From assembly GCA_021604585.1 (NCBI GenBank), contig BQJG01000001.1, forward strand, positions 1 through 64,000: a stretch of DNA of 64,000 nucleotides, written 5' to 3'. The notes below the pieces were generated by a model, which did not search any database, had not been told where the DNA came from, and saw only the letters and a list, made by a program, of their open reading frames with translations. Within the stretch, counting starts at the first letter, position 1; every line of letters starts with the position of its first letter. This stretch comes from Hyphococcus sp. Lineage in GTDB: Bacteria; Pseudomonadota; Alphaproteobacteria; Caulobacterales; Parvularculaceae. Shown piece after piece: positions 17,885-25,705 of this stretch. A program made the translations under genes and the position numbers.

Positions 17885-17908
17885 CGGTGCTTCGCACAAG
17901 AAGCACCG
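17885..17908. terminator. hairpin between convergent genes (possible terminator)
   Basis: A 9-bp perfect stem (CGGTGCTTC with GAAGCACCG, 6-nt loop) lies in the 37-bp gap between the convergent Crp/Fnr and ABC permease genes. No clear T-tract follows on either strand, so the terminator assignment rests on position and symmetry. Confidence 0.45.
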
Positions 17909-17912
17909 CCGA

Positions 17913-18722
17913 TCATTTGATCTGCATTCGGCCCATATCGAGCAACATCAAAAGCATCGCGCCAACCCCGCCGGCAAGCCCCAGCGAGAGCGCCATCTGC
18001 ACTTTTTCCGGCATAAAGCCGAGCGTATTGAACGGCATCAACCACGGGAAATAGATGCCGTATTGCGATGCCTGAGCGAAGATGGCGACAAACCCTCCAC
18101 CAACACCAATCGCCATCGGGATCAGAAAATTGCGAAACCGGAACGCCGCCCAAAGCTGAACTGCAATCAGCAAAAACGAAGCCAGGTAAATATAAGCAAG
18201 GCGCTCAGCGACTGCGAAGCGCCAATGTTTTACTAACAGCGCCACGTCCATGTCTCCGAACATTTGATCATCATCGGAGAGCATGGTTTCAGCAAGTGAC
18301 GCAAAAGGCGCGGGATCGATCAGCTTATTCGCCGGATTTAACTCACCCGCCAACCACCCGCCAAAAGCCAATAGTGCGCCTGTCAGCAAACTCATAGCGG
18401 CGATAAGTCCAAGTGCGACCACAGCTTTCGCCGCAAAAAGACGCCATTTCGGCACGGGCAATGCGAGAAGATGGGCCCAGGTTTTTGGCCCGTGCTCCAG
18501 CTGTGCCACAAGGGTTGCGATGATCGTCGCAGTTAAAGGCAACATAAAAGTCGCCCACGCTGTAAACCCTGCAAAGAAATAAAACGGCCAGGCTTTCAGG
18601 TTTGCACCGCTTGCCTGCAAGGAAAAAAACAAAAGCGCAACAAGCGCCGGCCCGGCGATGGCCACTAGCATGATCTTGGAGCGTTTCAGCTTGATCAGCT
18701 CGACACGTATGGATGTGAGCAT
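17913..18722 (-). CDS. ABC transporter permease (ABC-2 / BcrB-like)
   Basis: 269 residues from the ATG at 18722, with a good AAGGGAG ribosome site. The in-frame extension to 18797 overlaps the ATPase gene and is unlikely. Six hydrophobic segments follow a short amphipathic N-terminus (MLTSIRVELIKLKRSKIML), which is typical of ABC-2 permeases related to bacteriocin-immunity and bacitracin-type exporters. A loop (about residues 125-170) carries acidic residues and lies outside the membrane. Its ATPase partner is encoded directly upstream, and the ribosome site of this gene lies next to the ATPase 3' end. The transported substrate cannot be inferred. Confidence 0.83.
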   Translation of the reverse strand: MLTSIRVELIKLKRSKIMLVAIAGPALVALLFFSLQASGANLKAWPFYFFAGFTAWATFMLPLTATIIATLVAQLEHGPKTWAHLLALPVPKWRLFAAKAVVALGLIAAMSLLTGALLAFGGWLAGELNPANKLIDPAPFASLAETMLSDDDQMFGDMDVALLVKHWRFAVAERLAYIYLASFLLIAVQLWAAFRFRNFLIPMAIGVGGGFVAIFAQASQYGIYFPWLMPFNTLGFMPEKVQMALSLGLAGGVGAMLLMLLDMGRMQIK

Positions 18723-18733
18723 AGCGTCTCCCT

Positions 18734-19663
18734 TCAATTCTGCTCGATGGCTGGCTTCGCGCCAACCAGTTGTAGAAACAACTCTTCTAACGTCCAAGGT
18801 GAAATCGTGAGGTGATGCACGTCGATGCCCGCCTCGTTCAATTTGCGGTTGATTGACGCCGCCCTGGCTTCTGTGCTGTCCGTAACGGCAAGGTCGATCG
18901 ACAGGCGCGACCCCTTTTGCTCAACCTTGCGCGCACCGCCACCCAGCAGCGCCGTTGCTTGGATGGGATCTGAGCAGCCGATTTCAAGCCGTGGCGCATG
19001 CAGCCCGCGCAGCGCGCTCATCGCCCCCTGAAACACAATCTGCCCTTGATGAATAACAGCCACATGCGACGCCATCTGTTCAATCTCCGCCAGATGATGC
19101 GAAGAGACGAAGACTGTTGCGCCCGTGCGCACGGGCAATGTTTTTATAAAGTCACGCATTTCACGGATGCCAACAGGATCTAATCCATTTGTTGGCTCGT
19201 CGAAGATGAGCAGCCTGGGATTGCCGAGCAAGGCCCGTGCAAGACCAAGACGATGACGCATGCCGAGAGAATATTTACGAACATGCCGATCCGCCACGTG
19301 GACAAGCTCGACGGTTGTCAGCACACGTTCAATTTCTGACTTCTCAAGCTTTAACAACCGCCTGGTGATATCCAGGTTTTCACGACCGGTCAGATGATCG
19401 TAATGTGCAGGAGTTTCAAACGCGACGCCAACAGATTTGAGCGCCTGCATGCGGTTGCGATGAAGGTCGTCGCCAAAAATCCGGATACGGCCGCGGTTAG
19501 GAGTGAGCAATCCGAGCAATAAACGGATTGTCGTTGTCTTGCCGGCGCCGTTTGGCCCCAGAAATCCGAAAATCGCGCCTTCCGGCACATTCAGATCAAC
19601 GCCGTCAACCGCGTTGACTCCGCGGAATCGCCTGCGCAGTCCTTCCGTCTCGATCGCTGTCAT
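18734..19663 (-). CDS. ABC transporter ATP-binding protein
   Basis: 309 residues from the ATG at 19663 (AAAGGGG upstream); a TTG two codons earlier is less likely. Walker A is GPNGAGKT (about residues 36-43), the Q-loop lies near VAFETPAHYD, the ABC signature is YSLGMRHRLGLARAL, Walker B is LLIFDEPTNGLDP, and the switch His is in VSSHHLAEIE. The C-terminal 80 residues form the small accessory domain seen in exporter ATPases of the BcrA/CcmA type. It pairs with the permease gene 11 bp downstream to form a presumed dimeric exporter. Confidence 0.93.
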   Translation of the reverse strand: MTAIETEGLRRRFRGVNAVDGVDLNVPEGAIFGFLGPNGAGKTTTIRLLLGLLTPNRGRIRIFGDDLHRNRMQALKSVGVAFETPAHYDHLTGRENLDITRRLLKLEKSEIERVLTTVELVHVADRHVRKYSLGMRHRLGLARALLGNPRLLIFDEPTNGLDPVGIREMRDFIKTLPVRTGATVFVSSHHLAEIEQMASHVAVIHQGQIVFQGAMSALRGLHAPRLEIGCSDPIQATALLGGGARKVEQKGSRLSIDLAVTDSTEARAASINRKLNEAGIDVHHLTISPWTLEELFLQLVGAKPAIEQN

Positions 19664-19796
19664 GATCAAGCGCCCCTTTCCTTTTCTTTCTGGCTGTTGC
19701 CGCCAGTTATCGGGAAAGGGTGAAGCGTACGAATTTAGAGTGCAAGACGGCTTGCGGTGATCAGGTTGCTCAATGCGGCGGGGTGAACTGCGAGCA

Positions 19797-19988
19797 TCAG
19801 AAATCTATTGCTCGGCCGCCCTTTTCCCAATCGCCATACCGGGTCGGCTCCTCGCCTCTCGGCCCGCCAATTTCCTTGGGCAACGCTTTGCCGCGCGCCG
19901 CTTGACGCCGGCCTTCAGCTTCCGCCAGGGCTCGCTGCGCTGCCGGCGGCAAGTCCATTCGTGCCTTTTTGGAAGTTTCATCAGTCAT
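19797..19988 (-). CDS. DUF1674 protein, succinate dehydrogenase assembly factor 4 family
   Basis: 63 residues. The C-terminal signature GGPRGEEPTRYGDWEKGGRAIDF (residues 41-63) is the hallmark of DUF1674/SdhAF4. This is an intrinsically disordered factor that in mitochondria binds flavinylated SdhA and shields it during complex II assembly. The N-terminal half is Lys/Ala/Arg-rich and low in complexity, as expected. No sdh genes are in the window. It is divergent from htpX with 65 bp between starts. The identification is firm despite the small size because the signature is long. Confidence 0.9.
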   Translation of the reverse strand: MTDETSKKARMDLPPAAQRALAEAEGRRQAARGKALPKEIGGPRGEEPTRYGDWEKGGRAIDF

Positions 19989-20053
19989 ATTGAAGCGCGC
20001 CTTTCGCGCTCACATATAGAGCACGGATCAATAGCTGCAAAGGACGTTGTCCG

Positions 20054-20971
20054 ATGAATACACTCCGCACTGGCATACTGCTTGCGGCTTTGACTGCGCT
20101 GTTCATGGGAGTCGGCTATCTGGTTGGCGGAACGGGCGGTATGGCGCTTGCCTTTCTGTTTGCGGCGGGAACGAATTTATTTGCTTACTGGAATTCCGAT
20201 AAAATGGTCTTGCGCATGTACCGCGCCCAGGAAGTTGATGACAGTCACGCATCTGGCGCAGTGCGGCGATATGCGGAGATAGTGCATGACCTTGCCGCCA
20301 ATGCCGGGTTGCCGCTGCCGAAGGTCTACATTATCGAGAATCCGCAACCAAACGCCTTTGCAACGGGGCGCGATCCCGAACATGCGGCCGTCACAGCAAC
20401 CACCGGCCTATTGCAGATACTCAATGAGAAAGAACTCGCGGGCGTGATGGCGCATGAGCTCGCTCATGTAAAAAACCACGATACACTCACGATGACTGTA
20501 ACAGCGACAATCGCAGGCGCGATTACGATGCTGGCGAACTTCGCTATGTTCTTCGGCAGAAACCGGAACAATGCTGGCAGCTTGATTGGCGCGCTGGCGA
20601 TCATGATTCTCGCGCCCATGGCCGCGGCGCTGGTGCAGATGGCCATCAGCCGTGGCCGGGAATATGAAGCTGACCGAATGGGCGCAGAGATTTGCGGCCA
20701 CCCGGACTGGCTCGCGTCAGCGCTTGCAAAGATCTCAAACGGCGCGGCGCAGATTCCCAATGAAACGGCAGAGCGTCACCCCGAAACAGGCCAGCTCATG
20801 ATCATCAATCCTTTGTCTGGGCGCGGCGCGGACAATCTTTTCTCGACGCATCCGGCAACCCAAAACCGCATCGACCGGCTGATGCAAATGTCGGGCGTCG
20901 AAAAATCCTTGCGACTCGATCCTGATGGCCCATCTCCATTTGAAGGCCGTCGCAAAGGCCCATGGGGTTAA
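20054..20971 (+). CDS. htpX: membrane zinc metalloprotease HtpX
   Basis: 305 residues. This M48 protease of the inner membrane takes part in quality control of membrane proteins together with FtsH in E. coli. Two N-terminal transmembrane segments (about residues 7-25 and 28-46) precede the zincin motif HELAH (His134, Glu135, His138). Two further hydrophobic segments follow (about 148-170 and 178-200), and the third zinc ligand lies in REYEADRMG. The substrate-proximal motif NPQPNAFATGRDPEHA is intact. Its last 4 bp overlap the convergent ogt gene. Confidence 0.96.
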   Translation: MNTLRTGILLAALTALFMGVGYLVGGTGGMALAFLFAAGTNLFAYWNSDKMVLRMYRAQEVDDSHASGAVRRYAEIVHDLAANAGLPLPKVYIIENPQPNAFATGRDPEHAAVTATTGLLQILNEKELAGVMAHELAHVKNHDTLTMTVTATIAGAITMLANFAMFFGRNRNNAGSLIGALAIMILAPMAAALVQMAISRGREYEADRMGAEICGHPDWLASALAKISNGAAQIPNETAERHPETGQLMIINPLSGRGADNLFSTHPATQNRIDRLMQMSGVEKSLRLDPDGPSPFEGRRKGPWG

Positions 20972-21510
20972 AACGTATCGAATAAATCGGGTGCCAGCGC
21001 GCCTTCGATTTTCAGGAGTTTTCGTTTCAACTCAGCTCCGCCGGGTGCTGAAAATCCGGTCATGGCGCCGTCCGCACCCACTATTCGATGACACGGCACG
21101 ATGATTGGAAAGGGATTGCGCCCAAGCGCCTGCCCGACGCGGCGCGACAAGGACACATCCCCTAAAGCGCGTGCCAGATCGCCATAGGTTTTCATCTCGC
21201 CCGCCTTTATGTCGAGAGCGAGCGTATAAACATCGCGTTCAAAGCCTCCGATCCCTTCGAAATCCAATTGTGCGTAGGAAAGGTCGCGCGCAACGCCTTC
21301 CAACAGTTTGCGGATATCCTCGATGATACGGAGAACTCTTTCTGGCGGAGTAGAGATTTCCATAGCATCAGGCGCGCGCCGCAGGAGATGGGATCGGGTT
21401 TCGGAAACTTCCGGATGCGCAAAGCTGACCGCGCGCAATCCATCCGCGCCCCATGCAAGTCCGCAGCGGCCCAGCGCCGTGTCGAAAAGAGTATATTCAA
21501 GTTGGCTCAT
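20968..21510 (-). CDS. ogt: methylated-DNA-[protein]-cysteine S-methyltransferase
   Basis: 180 residues. It repairs O6-methylguanine by irreversible transfer of the methyl group to its own cysteine. The active-site motif PCHRIV has Cys140. The helix-turn-helix that inserts into DNA is the preceding SRRVGQALGRNPFPI (about residues 122-136). There is no N-terminal Ada zinc domain, so it is of the Ogt type. It converges with htpX (4-bp overlap) and lies 49 bp downstream of the glycosyltransferase gene on the same strand. It could be read through from the glycan operon, but its function is unrelated. Confidence 0.94.
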   Translation of the reverse strand: MSQLEYTLFDTALGRCGLAWGADGLRAVSFAHPEVSETRSHLLRRAPDAMEISTPPERVLRIIEDIRKLLEGVARDLSYAQLDFEGIGGFERDVYTLALDIKAGEMKTYGDLARALGDVSLSRRVGQALGRNPFPIIVPCHRIVGADGAMTGFSAPGGAELKRKLLKIEGALAPDLFDTF

Positions 21511-21559
21511 GCGCGCATAATAGCACGAAAACGATAGCGTTTCCGCCCGTTTATTGCGG

Positions 21560-22591
21560 TTAGTTTCCGGTGCGCGCCCGAATAGCTTTTAACTCCTCGC
21601 GGAGTTTTTCTATGGGCAGGCGCTTCTTTGCGCTCGGTTTCTGCGCATCTAGCGCGTACTCAATTTTCCGCACCCGCTCGAGGGTCAACTCAAGCAGTTG
21701 ACGGTTATAGGCGACAAGATCAGCGAGCAGCGCGAACATGGCCGAAATGGCGCCAATCAGCATGATGACCCCGCCAATGACAAGCGACTGAATCATCCCC
21801 GCACCGTCGCCGGCAAAATAGTGAACCACAAACCGAACAACCGGCACGACGCCGGCGATCATCAAGGCGACACCCAGAACAGCAAAAATTTTCAAAGGCT
21901 CATACATCGCATAGGCGCGCAACATCGTGCGCCCCGTGCGTGACAGAAACTGAGGGATGGAGCGAAATAGACGAGATGGGCGCTCGACTTTATTGGTCCG
22001 GACAGCAACCGACGCTATGCGCATTTTTCGCCGCCCCGCCTGAATAAGCGTTTCGGTTGTGTAAGAAAAACTGGAGCGGACCGTCACCCCCATCGCCGCT
22101 TGTCTGGTGAAGGCGCGAAACCCGCTCACCGCATCTGCAATTGGCGTATTGGCAAGAGCGCTTACTACGCGGCTGCCAGACTTTTGGAGCGCTCTTTTGA
22201 GCGGTGAAAAATGCGACAGCTCGCCGGTTTGCCGATCGCCGATGACAATATCGGCGCGATTTTCCAGCAAGGGCCGCACCAGCGACTCCACATCGCCGCC
22301 ATAATACTGATTGTCGCCATCGGTATTGACGATAATGTCGGCGCCAAGACGAAGCGCCTCATCTAGTCCACGCTGAAAGCTTTGGGCGAGACCGCGGTTA
22401 GCGCCATTGGAAATCACATGAACCGCGCCTGCCTGTCGGGCGATTTCAACCGTTTTGTCTGTCGATCCGTCGTCAATGATCAACACTTCGATCTCATCAA
22501 TCCCGGCAATATATTTGGGCAAGTCTGCGAGGGTCGCAGCGATGGTTTCCGCTTCGTTCAGACAAGGGATTTGAATAATAAGCTTGGTCAT
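21560..22591 (-). CDS. family 2 glycosyltransferase with C-terminal membrane segments
   Basis: 343 residues. A GT-A domain at the N-terminus shows IPCLNEAETI, IDDGSTDKT and the metal motif NTDGDNQY (Asp-x-Asp, about residues 91-98). Two transmembrane helices follow (about 238-258 and 270-295), as in DPM1/GtrB/ArnC-like polyprenyl-phosphate glycosyltransferases. A basic coiled C-terminus follows the helices (about 300-343). The likely role is transfer of a sugar from a nucleotide donor to undecaprenyl phosphate at the cytoplasmic face. That would feed the GT-C enzyme encoded at 25706. It is the last gene of a four-gene minus-strand run. Confidence 0.88.
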   Translation of the reverse strand: MTKLIIQIPCLNEAETIAATLADLPKYIAGIDEIEVLIIDDGSTDKTVEIARQAGAVHVISNGANRGLAQSFQRGLDEALRLGADIIVNTDGDNQYYGGDVESLVRPLLENRADIVIGDRQTGELSHFSPLKRALQKSGSRVVSALANTPIADAVSGFRAFTRQAAMGVTVRSSFSYTTETLIQAGRRKMRIASVAVRTNKVERPSRLFRSIPQFLSRTGRTMLRAYAMYEPLKIFAVLGVALMIAGVVPVVRFVVHYFAGDGAGMIQSLVIGGVIMLIGAISAMFALLADLVAYNRQLLELTLERVRKIEYALDAQKPSAKKRLPIEKLREELKAIRARTGN

Positions 22592-22660
22592 GGATGCGAG
22601 TCCGAAACTATCAGCCTTTAATCCTAGCTTCGTTGTGTCGAGATTACGTTAAGGCCACCT

Positions 22661-23794
22661 TCATGACGTGCGCTCGATCTGCACAATCAACGACTGCGTG
22701 ATGGCTTGTGGTGAGATTTTTCGTTCAATTTCTGGGTATAGGACGGAATTTCCGTTTTCGGACCTCCATCGCTTGGCCGCTGCAACGGCGCCGGCAAGCG
22801 CCTCCCCCGAGCCGGGCTCTACAAGCCAAACGCCGTGTGTTTGTTCGGTGATGATCTCCCTGATTGCCGGCGTGTCCGCGGTCGCCAGAGGTCGCCCAAT
22901 CGCAAGGATTTGAAATACTTTATTTGGGATCACCCGCGCCGCCTTATCGCTTACTCCAAAAATTCCCAGACAAAGATCAGACTGGGCAATGAGTTTAGGA
23001 AGCTCGCCATAGTCAACCCAATCAATTAGGTTCAATGACGGCACGCCAAAATTTTTGATAAGCTCGTCGATTTTCGCCCGTTCCTGACCACGCCCAATTA
23101 TCGTCCATTTGATTGCGGGGTCACTTGTTCTCCTCGCGGCATCAATAATAAACTCAATGCCGTGAAGCGGTATGAATTGCCCGTAGAAAAGAACATTGAA
23201 TTCATCATTGTCCTTGCGGTTTTGAGGCGTGACGTCTCGATGGAACATGTCGGTCTCGGCACCCACCCAAACCGAAATGACTTTTTCCTTCCTGAGACCA
23301 TAACGAGTGCTGAAATATTCAGCATGCGCGCGCGTATCCAAAACAACAACATCAGCCGCGTTGCAAGCCAGTTTTTCAATGGAATGAACTGTCCGTGCAA
23401 CAGGATGCGTCTGACTAAAAAGTTTCCTGTCTTCTACGATCGTTCCGTGGAGTGACAAAAATGCATCCCAAACGATTTTAGCGCCACGCAACTTTGCAAA
23501 GGGCCATAAGATCAAAACATCGAAATGCCCCAAATATGCAACGAGAACCACATCGTGACGGGGCGCGCGAATATACTGAAAAATGAGCACTGGGTATGCC
23601 AGACAATATTTCAGCGTGATCTTCAACCAGGCGATGACGCCCTTCACCTGACTTTTGTCTTCCACACCGCTCCAAATGTCATAAACACATTCGCCGACAA
23701 GAACTTTATCCGCACGAAGCCCGTCGACAAGTATTCTGACGCGCGGCTTGCCAAAGTCAGCCGTTCCCCAAAGAACTACTCGCTCGACAGGCAT
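22661..23794 (-). CDS. glycosyltransferase, GT4-like (GT-B fold)
   Basis: 377 residues from the ATG at 23794, one base after the upstream methyltransferase stop. That tight junction decides the start over the longer frame to 23842. The GT-B architecture is visible. The N-terminal half has YLGHFDVLILWPFAKLRGAKIVWD, and the C-terminal half has FNVLFYGQFIPLHGIEFII, WTIIGRGQER and IPNKVFQILAIGRPLATAD. The last of these replaces the classical GT4 EX7E segment with a KVFQ version. Donor and acceptor sugars are unknown. The genomic company (GT2, methyltransferase, flippase-like protein) indicates surface polysaccharide or glycolipid synthesis. Confidence 0.85.
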   Translation of the reverse strand: MPVERVVLWGTADFGKPRVRILVDGLRADKVLVGECVYDIWSGVEDKSQVKGVIAWLKITLKYCLAYPVLIFQYIRAPRHDVVLVAYLGHFDVLILWPFAKLRGAKIVWDAFLSLHGTIVEDRKLFSQTHPVARTVHSIEKLACNAADVVVLDTRAHAEYFSTRYGLRKEKVISVWVGAETDMFHRDVTPQNRKDNDEFNVLFYGQFIPLHGIEFIIDAARRTSDPAIKWTIIGRGQERAKIDELIKNFGVPSLNLIDWVDYGELPKLIAQSDLCLGIFGVSDKAARVIPNKVFQILAIGRPLATADTPAIREIITEQTHGVWLVEPGSGEALAGAVAAAKRWRSENGNSVLYPEIERKISPQAITQSLIVQIERTS

Positions 23795-23795
23795 G

Positions 23796-24620
23796 TTATG
23801 GCCTGCTTTGGAGAGGCTTTCGCGCGACCACGAAGTAACCATTGCCGAAGCCCACGCGCAAAAACAGGGTTTGGACCATGATCATGGCGCGCATGATCCA
23901 TGCTCCCGGCGCGCGCGCGTAGTGACCGAACATTTTTACATCCGTTGAGCGCTTAATACCGCTCGCGGCGGTTTGCTCCGACTTATTTATAATCGCATCG
24001 CCTTGCGAGTCTTTGCGCAAATTTTTCTTGTAGCTCGGCGCGATGATCAGCTCTAAAATATTCGCAAGGGGAAATCCGTAACACTCGATCTTCTCAACGA
24101 CGAAGCCTGCATCTGCAAAAATGCGTTCAAGTTCGTTTCTGCGATACCTTCTGAAATGCCCCGCCCAAACATCGCGGGCATTCCACAGGCGCGGATGCGC
24201 CGGCACGGACAGCAGCATTGCACCGCCAGGCCGAAGCCAGCCTGCCCATTCCTTCAGAGCGTCTGCATCATGTTCAATGTGCTCCAGCACTTCAAAAGAA
24301 AAGCAATAGTCGAAGCACTCCCGCCATGCGGTATCAGGCTGCCCCTGGAATTTAACCGCCGCCGCCTTATTTATCCGACGCGCCAGCGCAATTGCTGCTT
24401 CGGACGTTTCAAGTCCCGTGCAACGAAATCCCTTTGAAGAAAACTCTGACAATAAGGCGCCTGATGCTGATCCAACCTCAACAATGTCTCCGGGCGGCAT
24501 ATCGCGCATATGGCGAAGAATACGCGCGCGCCTCAGCAGGTAACGCGGCGCAGGGACCCAGCCCTCGTCCGAATGTTCCGGCCCGAACCAGATCGTATTT
24601 GCGACAGCTGTTGTTTCCAT
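23796..24620 (-). CDS. class I SAM-dependent methyltransferase of the glycan locus
   Basis: 274 residues. The SAM-binding loop VEVGSASGALLSEFSSKGF (about residues 46-64) is followed by LETSEAAIALARR, FDYCFSFEVLEHIEHD and WAGWLRPGGAMLLSVPAHPRLW. These are typical Methyltransf_11/23 motifs found in polysaccharide clusters. A hydrophobic C-terminal part (about residues 240-265) may touch the membrane. It probably methylates a sugar or lipid intermediate. It ends one base before the GT4 start, so the two are translationally linked. Confidence 0.86.
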   Translation of the reverse strand: METTAVANTIWFGPEHSDEGWVPAPRYLLRRARILRHMRDMPPGDIVEVGSASGALLSEFSSKGFRCTGLETSEAAIALARRINKAAAVKFQGQPDTAWRECFDYCFSFEVLEHIEHDADALKEWAGWLRPGGAMLLSVPAHPRLWNARDVWAGHFRRYRRNELERIFADAGFVVEKIECYGFPLANILELIIAPSYKKNLRKDSQGDAIINKSEQTAASGIKRSTDVKMFGHYARAPGAWIMRAMIMVQTLFLRVGFGNGYFVVARKPLQSRP

Positions 24621-24683
24621 GGCGGCCCAATTTGATAGGCAATCTATTAACCATAGATGAATTGTCTAACCGGTATTAAAGCT

Positions 24684-25571
24684 CTAGGCCGCGACAACCT
24701 TTGTATGATCGCGAATAAAAAAGTAGAGTGCTACAAATCCGGTGAAGCCCGCCATGGCGACATGCACAGTCGCCGTAGCTGCAAAGGCGGCTGCTGGATC
24801 GGCGCCAATTAGCGTCGCCAGCCCGGCGGCGACGGCCTCCCGAATGCCTAAACCTGACGGCGTAATTGAGGAGGCGGCGCCGATCACGCCTGCCGCGGCA
24901 ATGACGGCGGCTTGCGGAAAGCTCCAGCTCGCGCCAAAAGCGTTAAGCGCCATGTAAATTGAAAGCGCGTAAGCGCCTGCGGAAATCAAGCTGATCAACA
25001 AGAGATGAATGACTTTGTTGCGGCCGCCAGGAAGCGGGCGGGCGGCGCCAAGCATGACAGCGAACAAGATACTGCCGAGCCCAAGCAACGTAATCGATAA
25101 CGAAGCATCTAACAGAGCCGAACACATTCCGGCGAATAGAAATGTCGCGCTCATCCACACGACCCCGGCTACGATGTTCGCCAGCCCAGCGTTTTTCAGA
25201 CTTCCTCCCGCAGCCTGAATAACCGCTGTCCGAAGCAACGGTCCTCCGGGCACCGGCAAGTGGTTAGCCGCAGCGCTCATGACCGCTAATCTCATAGCTG
25301 TTGGAACACTCAATTCAACACCAGCTAAATTTGCCGTTTCTTTGGTGGTCCCCAGATTGACCATCGTCATGGCGGGGCAAAGCAGCAAAAAGATCACCAA
25401 AATAGCATCAAGGCGAAAAGAAGAAAGCAGCTCTGGACGCGACATCACTGAAGCAGCAAAGCCGCCAAAAAATACAAGTATGGCAAACGCCCACGCAACG
25501 CGAAGAAAGCGCGACGATTTCAGCAGCTTGTGCAGAGATTGCACAGCACTCTGTATGCTGTTGTATGCCAT
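24684..25571 (-). CDS. lysylphosphatidylglycerol-synthase-type transmembrane protein (MprF/AglD flippase-like)
   Basis: 295 residues with about seven to eight hydrophobic segments. The late motif ITPSGLGIREAVAAGLATL (about residues 235-253) is the signature of the LPG_synthase_TM (UPF0104/AglD) family. It corresponds to the flippase half of MprF without the lysyl-transferase domain. Members are proposed to move lipids or lipid-linked sugars across the membrane. It heads the four-gene minus-strand run that includes the methyltransferase, GT4 and GT2. The chosen ATG (25569-25571) lies inside a palindrome and has no clear Shine-Dalgarno. Confidence 0.85.
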   Translation of the reverse strand: MAYNSIQSAVQSLHKLLKSSRFLRVAWAFAILVFFGGFAASVMSRPELLSSFRLDAILVIFLLLCPAMTMVNLGTTKETANLAGVELSVPTAMRLAVMSAAANHLPVPGGPLLRTAVIQAAGGSLKNAGLANIVAGVVWMSATFLFAGMCSALLDASLSITLLGLGSILFAVMLGAARPLPGGRNKVIHLLLISLISAGAYALSIYMALNAFGASWSFPQAAVIAAAGVIGAASSITPSGLGIREAVAAGLATLIGADPAAAFAATATVHVAMAGFTGFVALYFFIRDHTKVVAA

Positions 25572-25590
25572 AGGGCATACTATCTATAAT
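25561..25590 (+). promoter_or_regulatory. sigma-70-like promoter overlapping a palindrome in the glycan locus
   Basis: A -35-like TTGTAT (25561-25566) and a consensus -10 TATAAT (25585-25590) are 18 bp apart, pointing at the GT-C gene. The perfect 7-bp inverted repeat GTATGCC-ATAG-GGCATAC (25563-25580) covers the -35 and spacer. It also covers the start codon of the divergent flippase-like gene. It therefore could act as an operator for both directions. Confidence 0.55.
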
Positions 25591-25705
25591 GAATGTTTAC
25601 GCTGTCTTAATAACTTCGCGCCCGCCTTTTGCCGCGCTCGTAATGTGCAAATTTACCTATTCTAGATACAGCATCGTCCATTGTACTGACGGAAAGGCAA
25701 TATCA

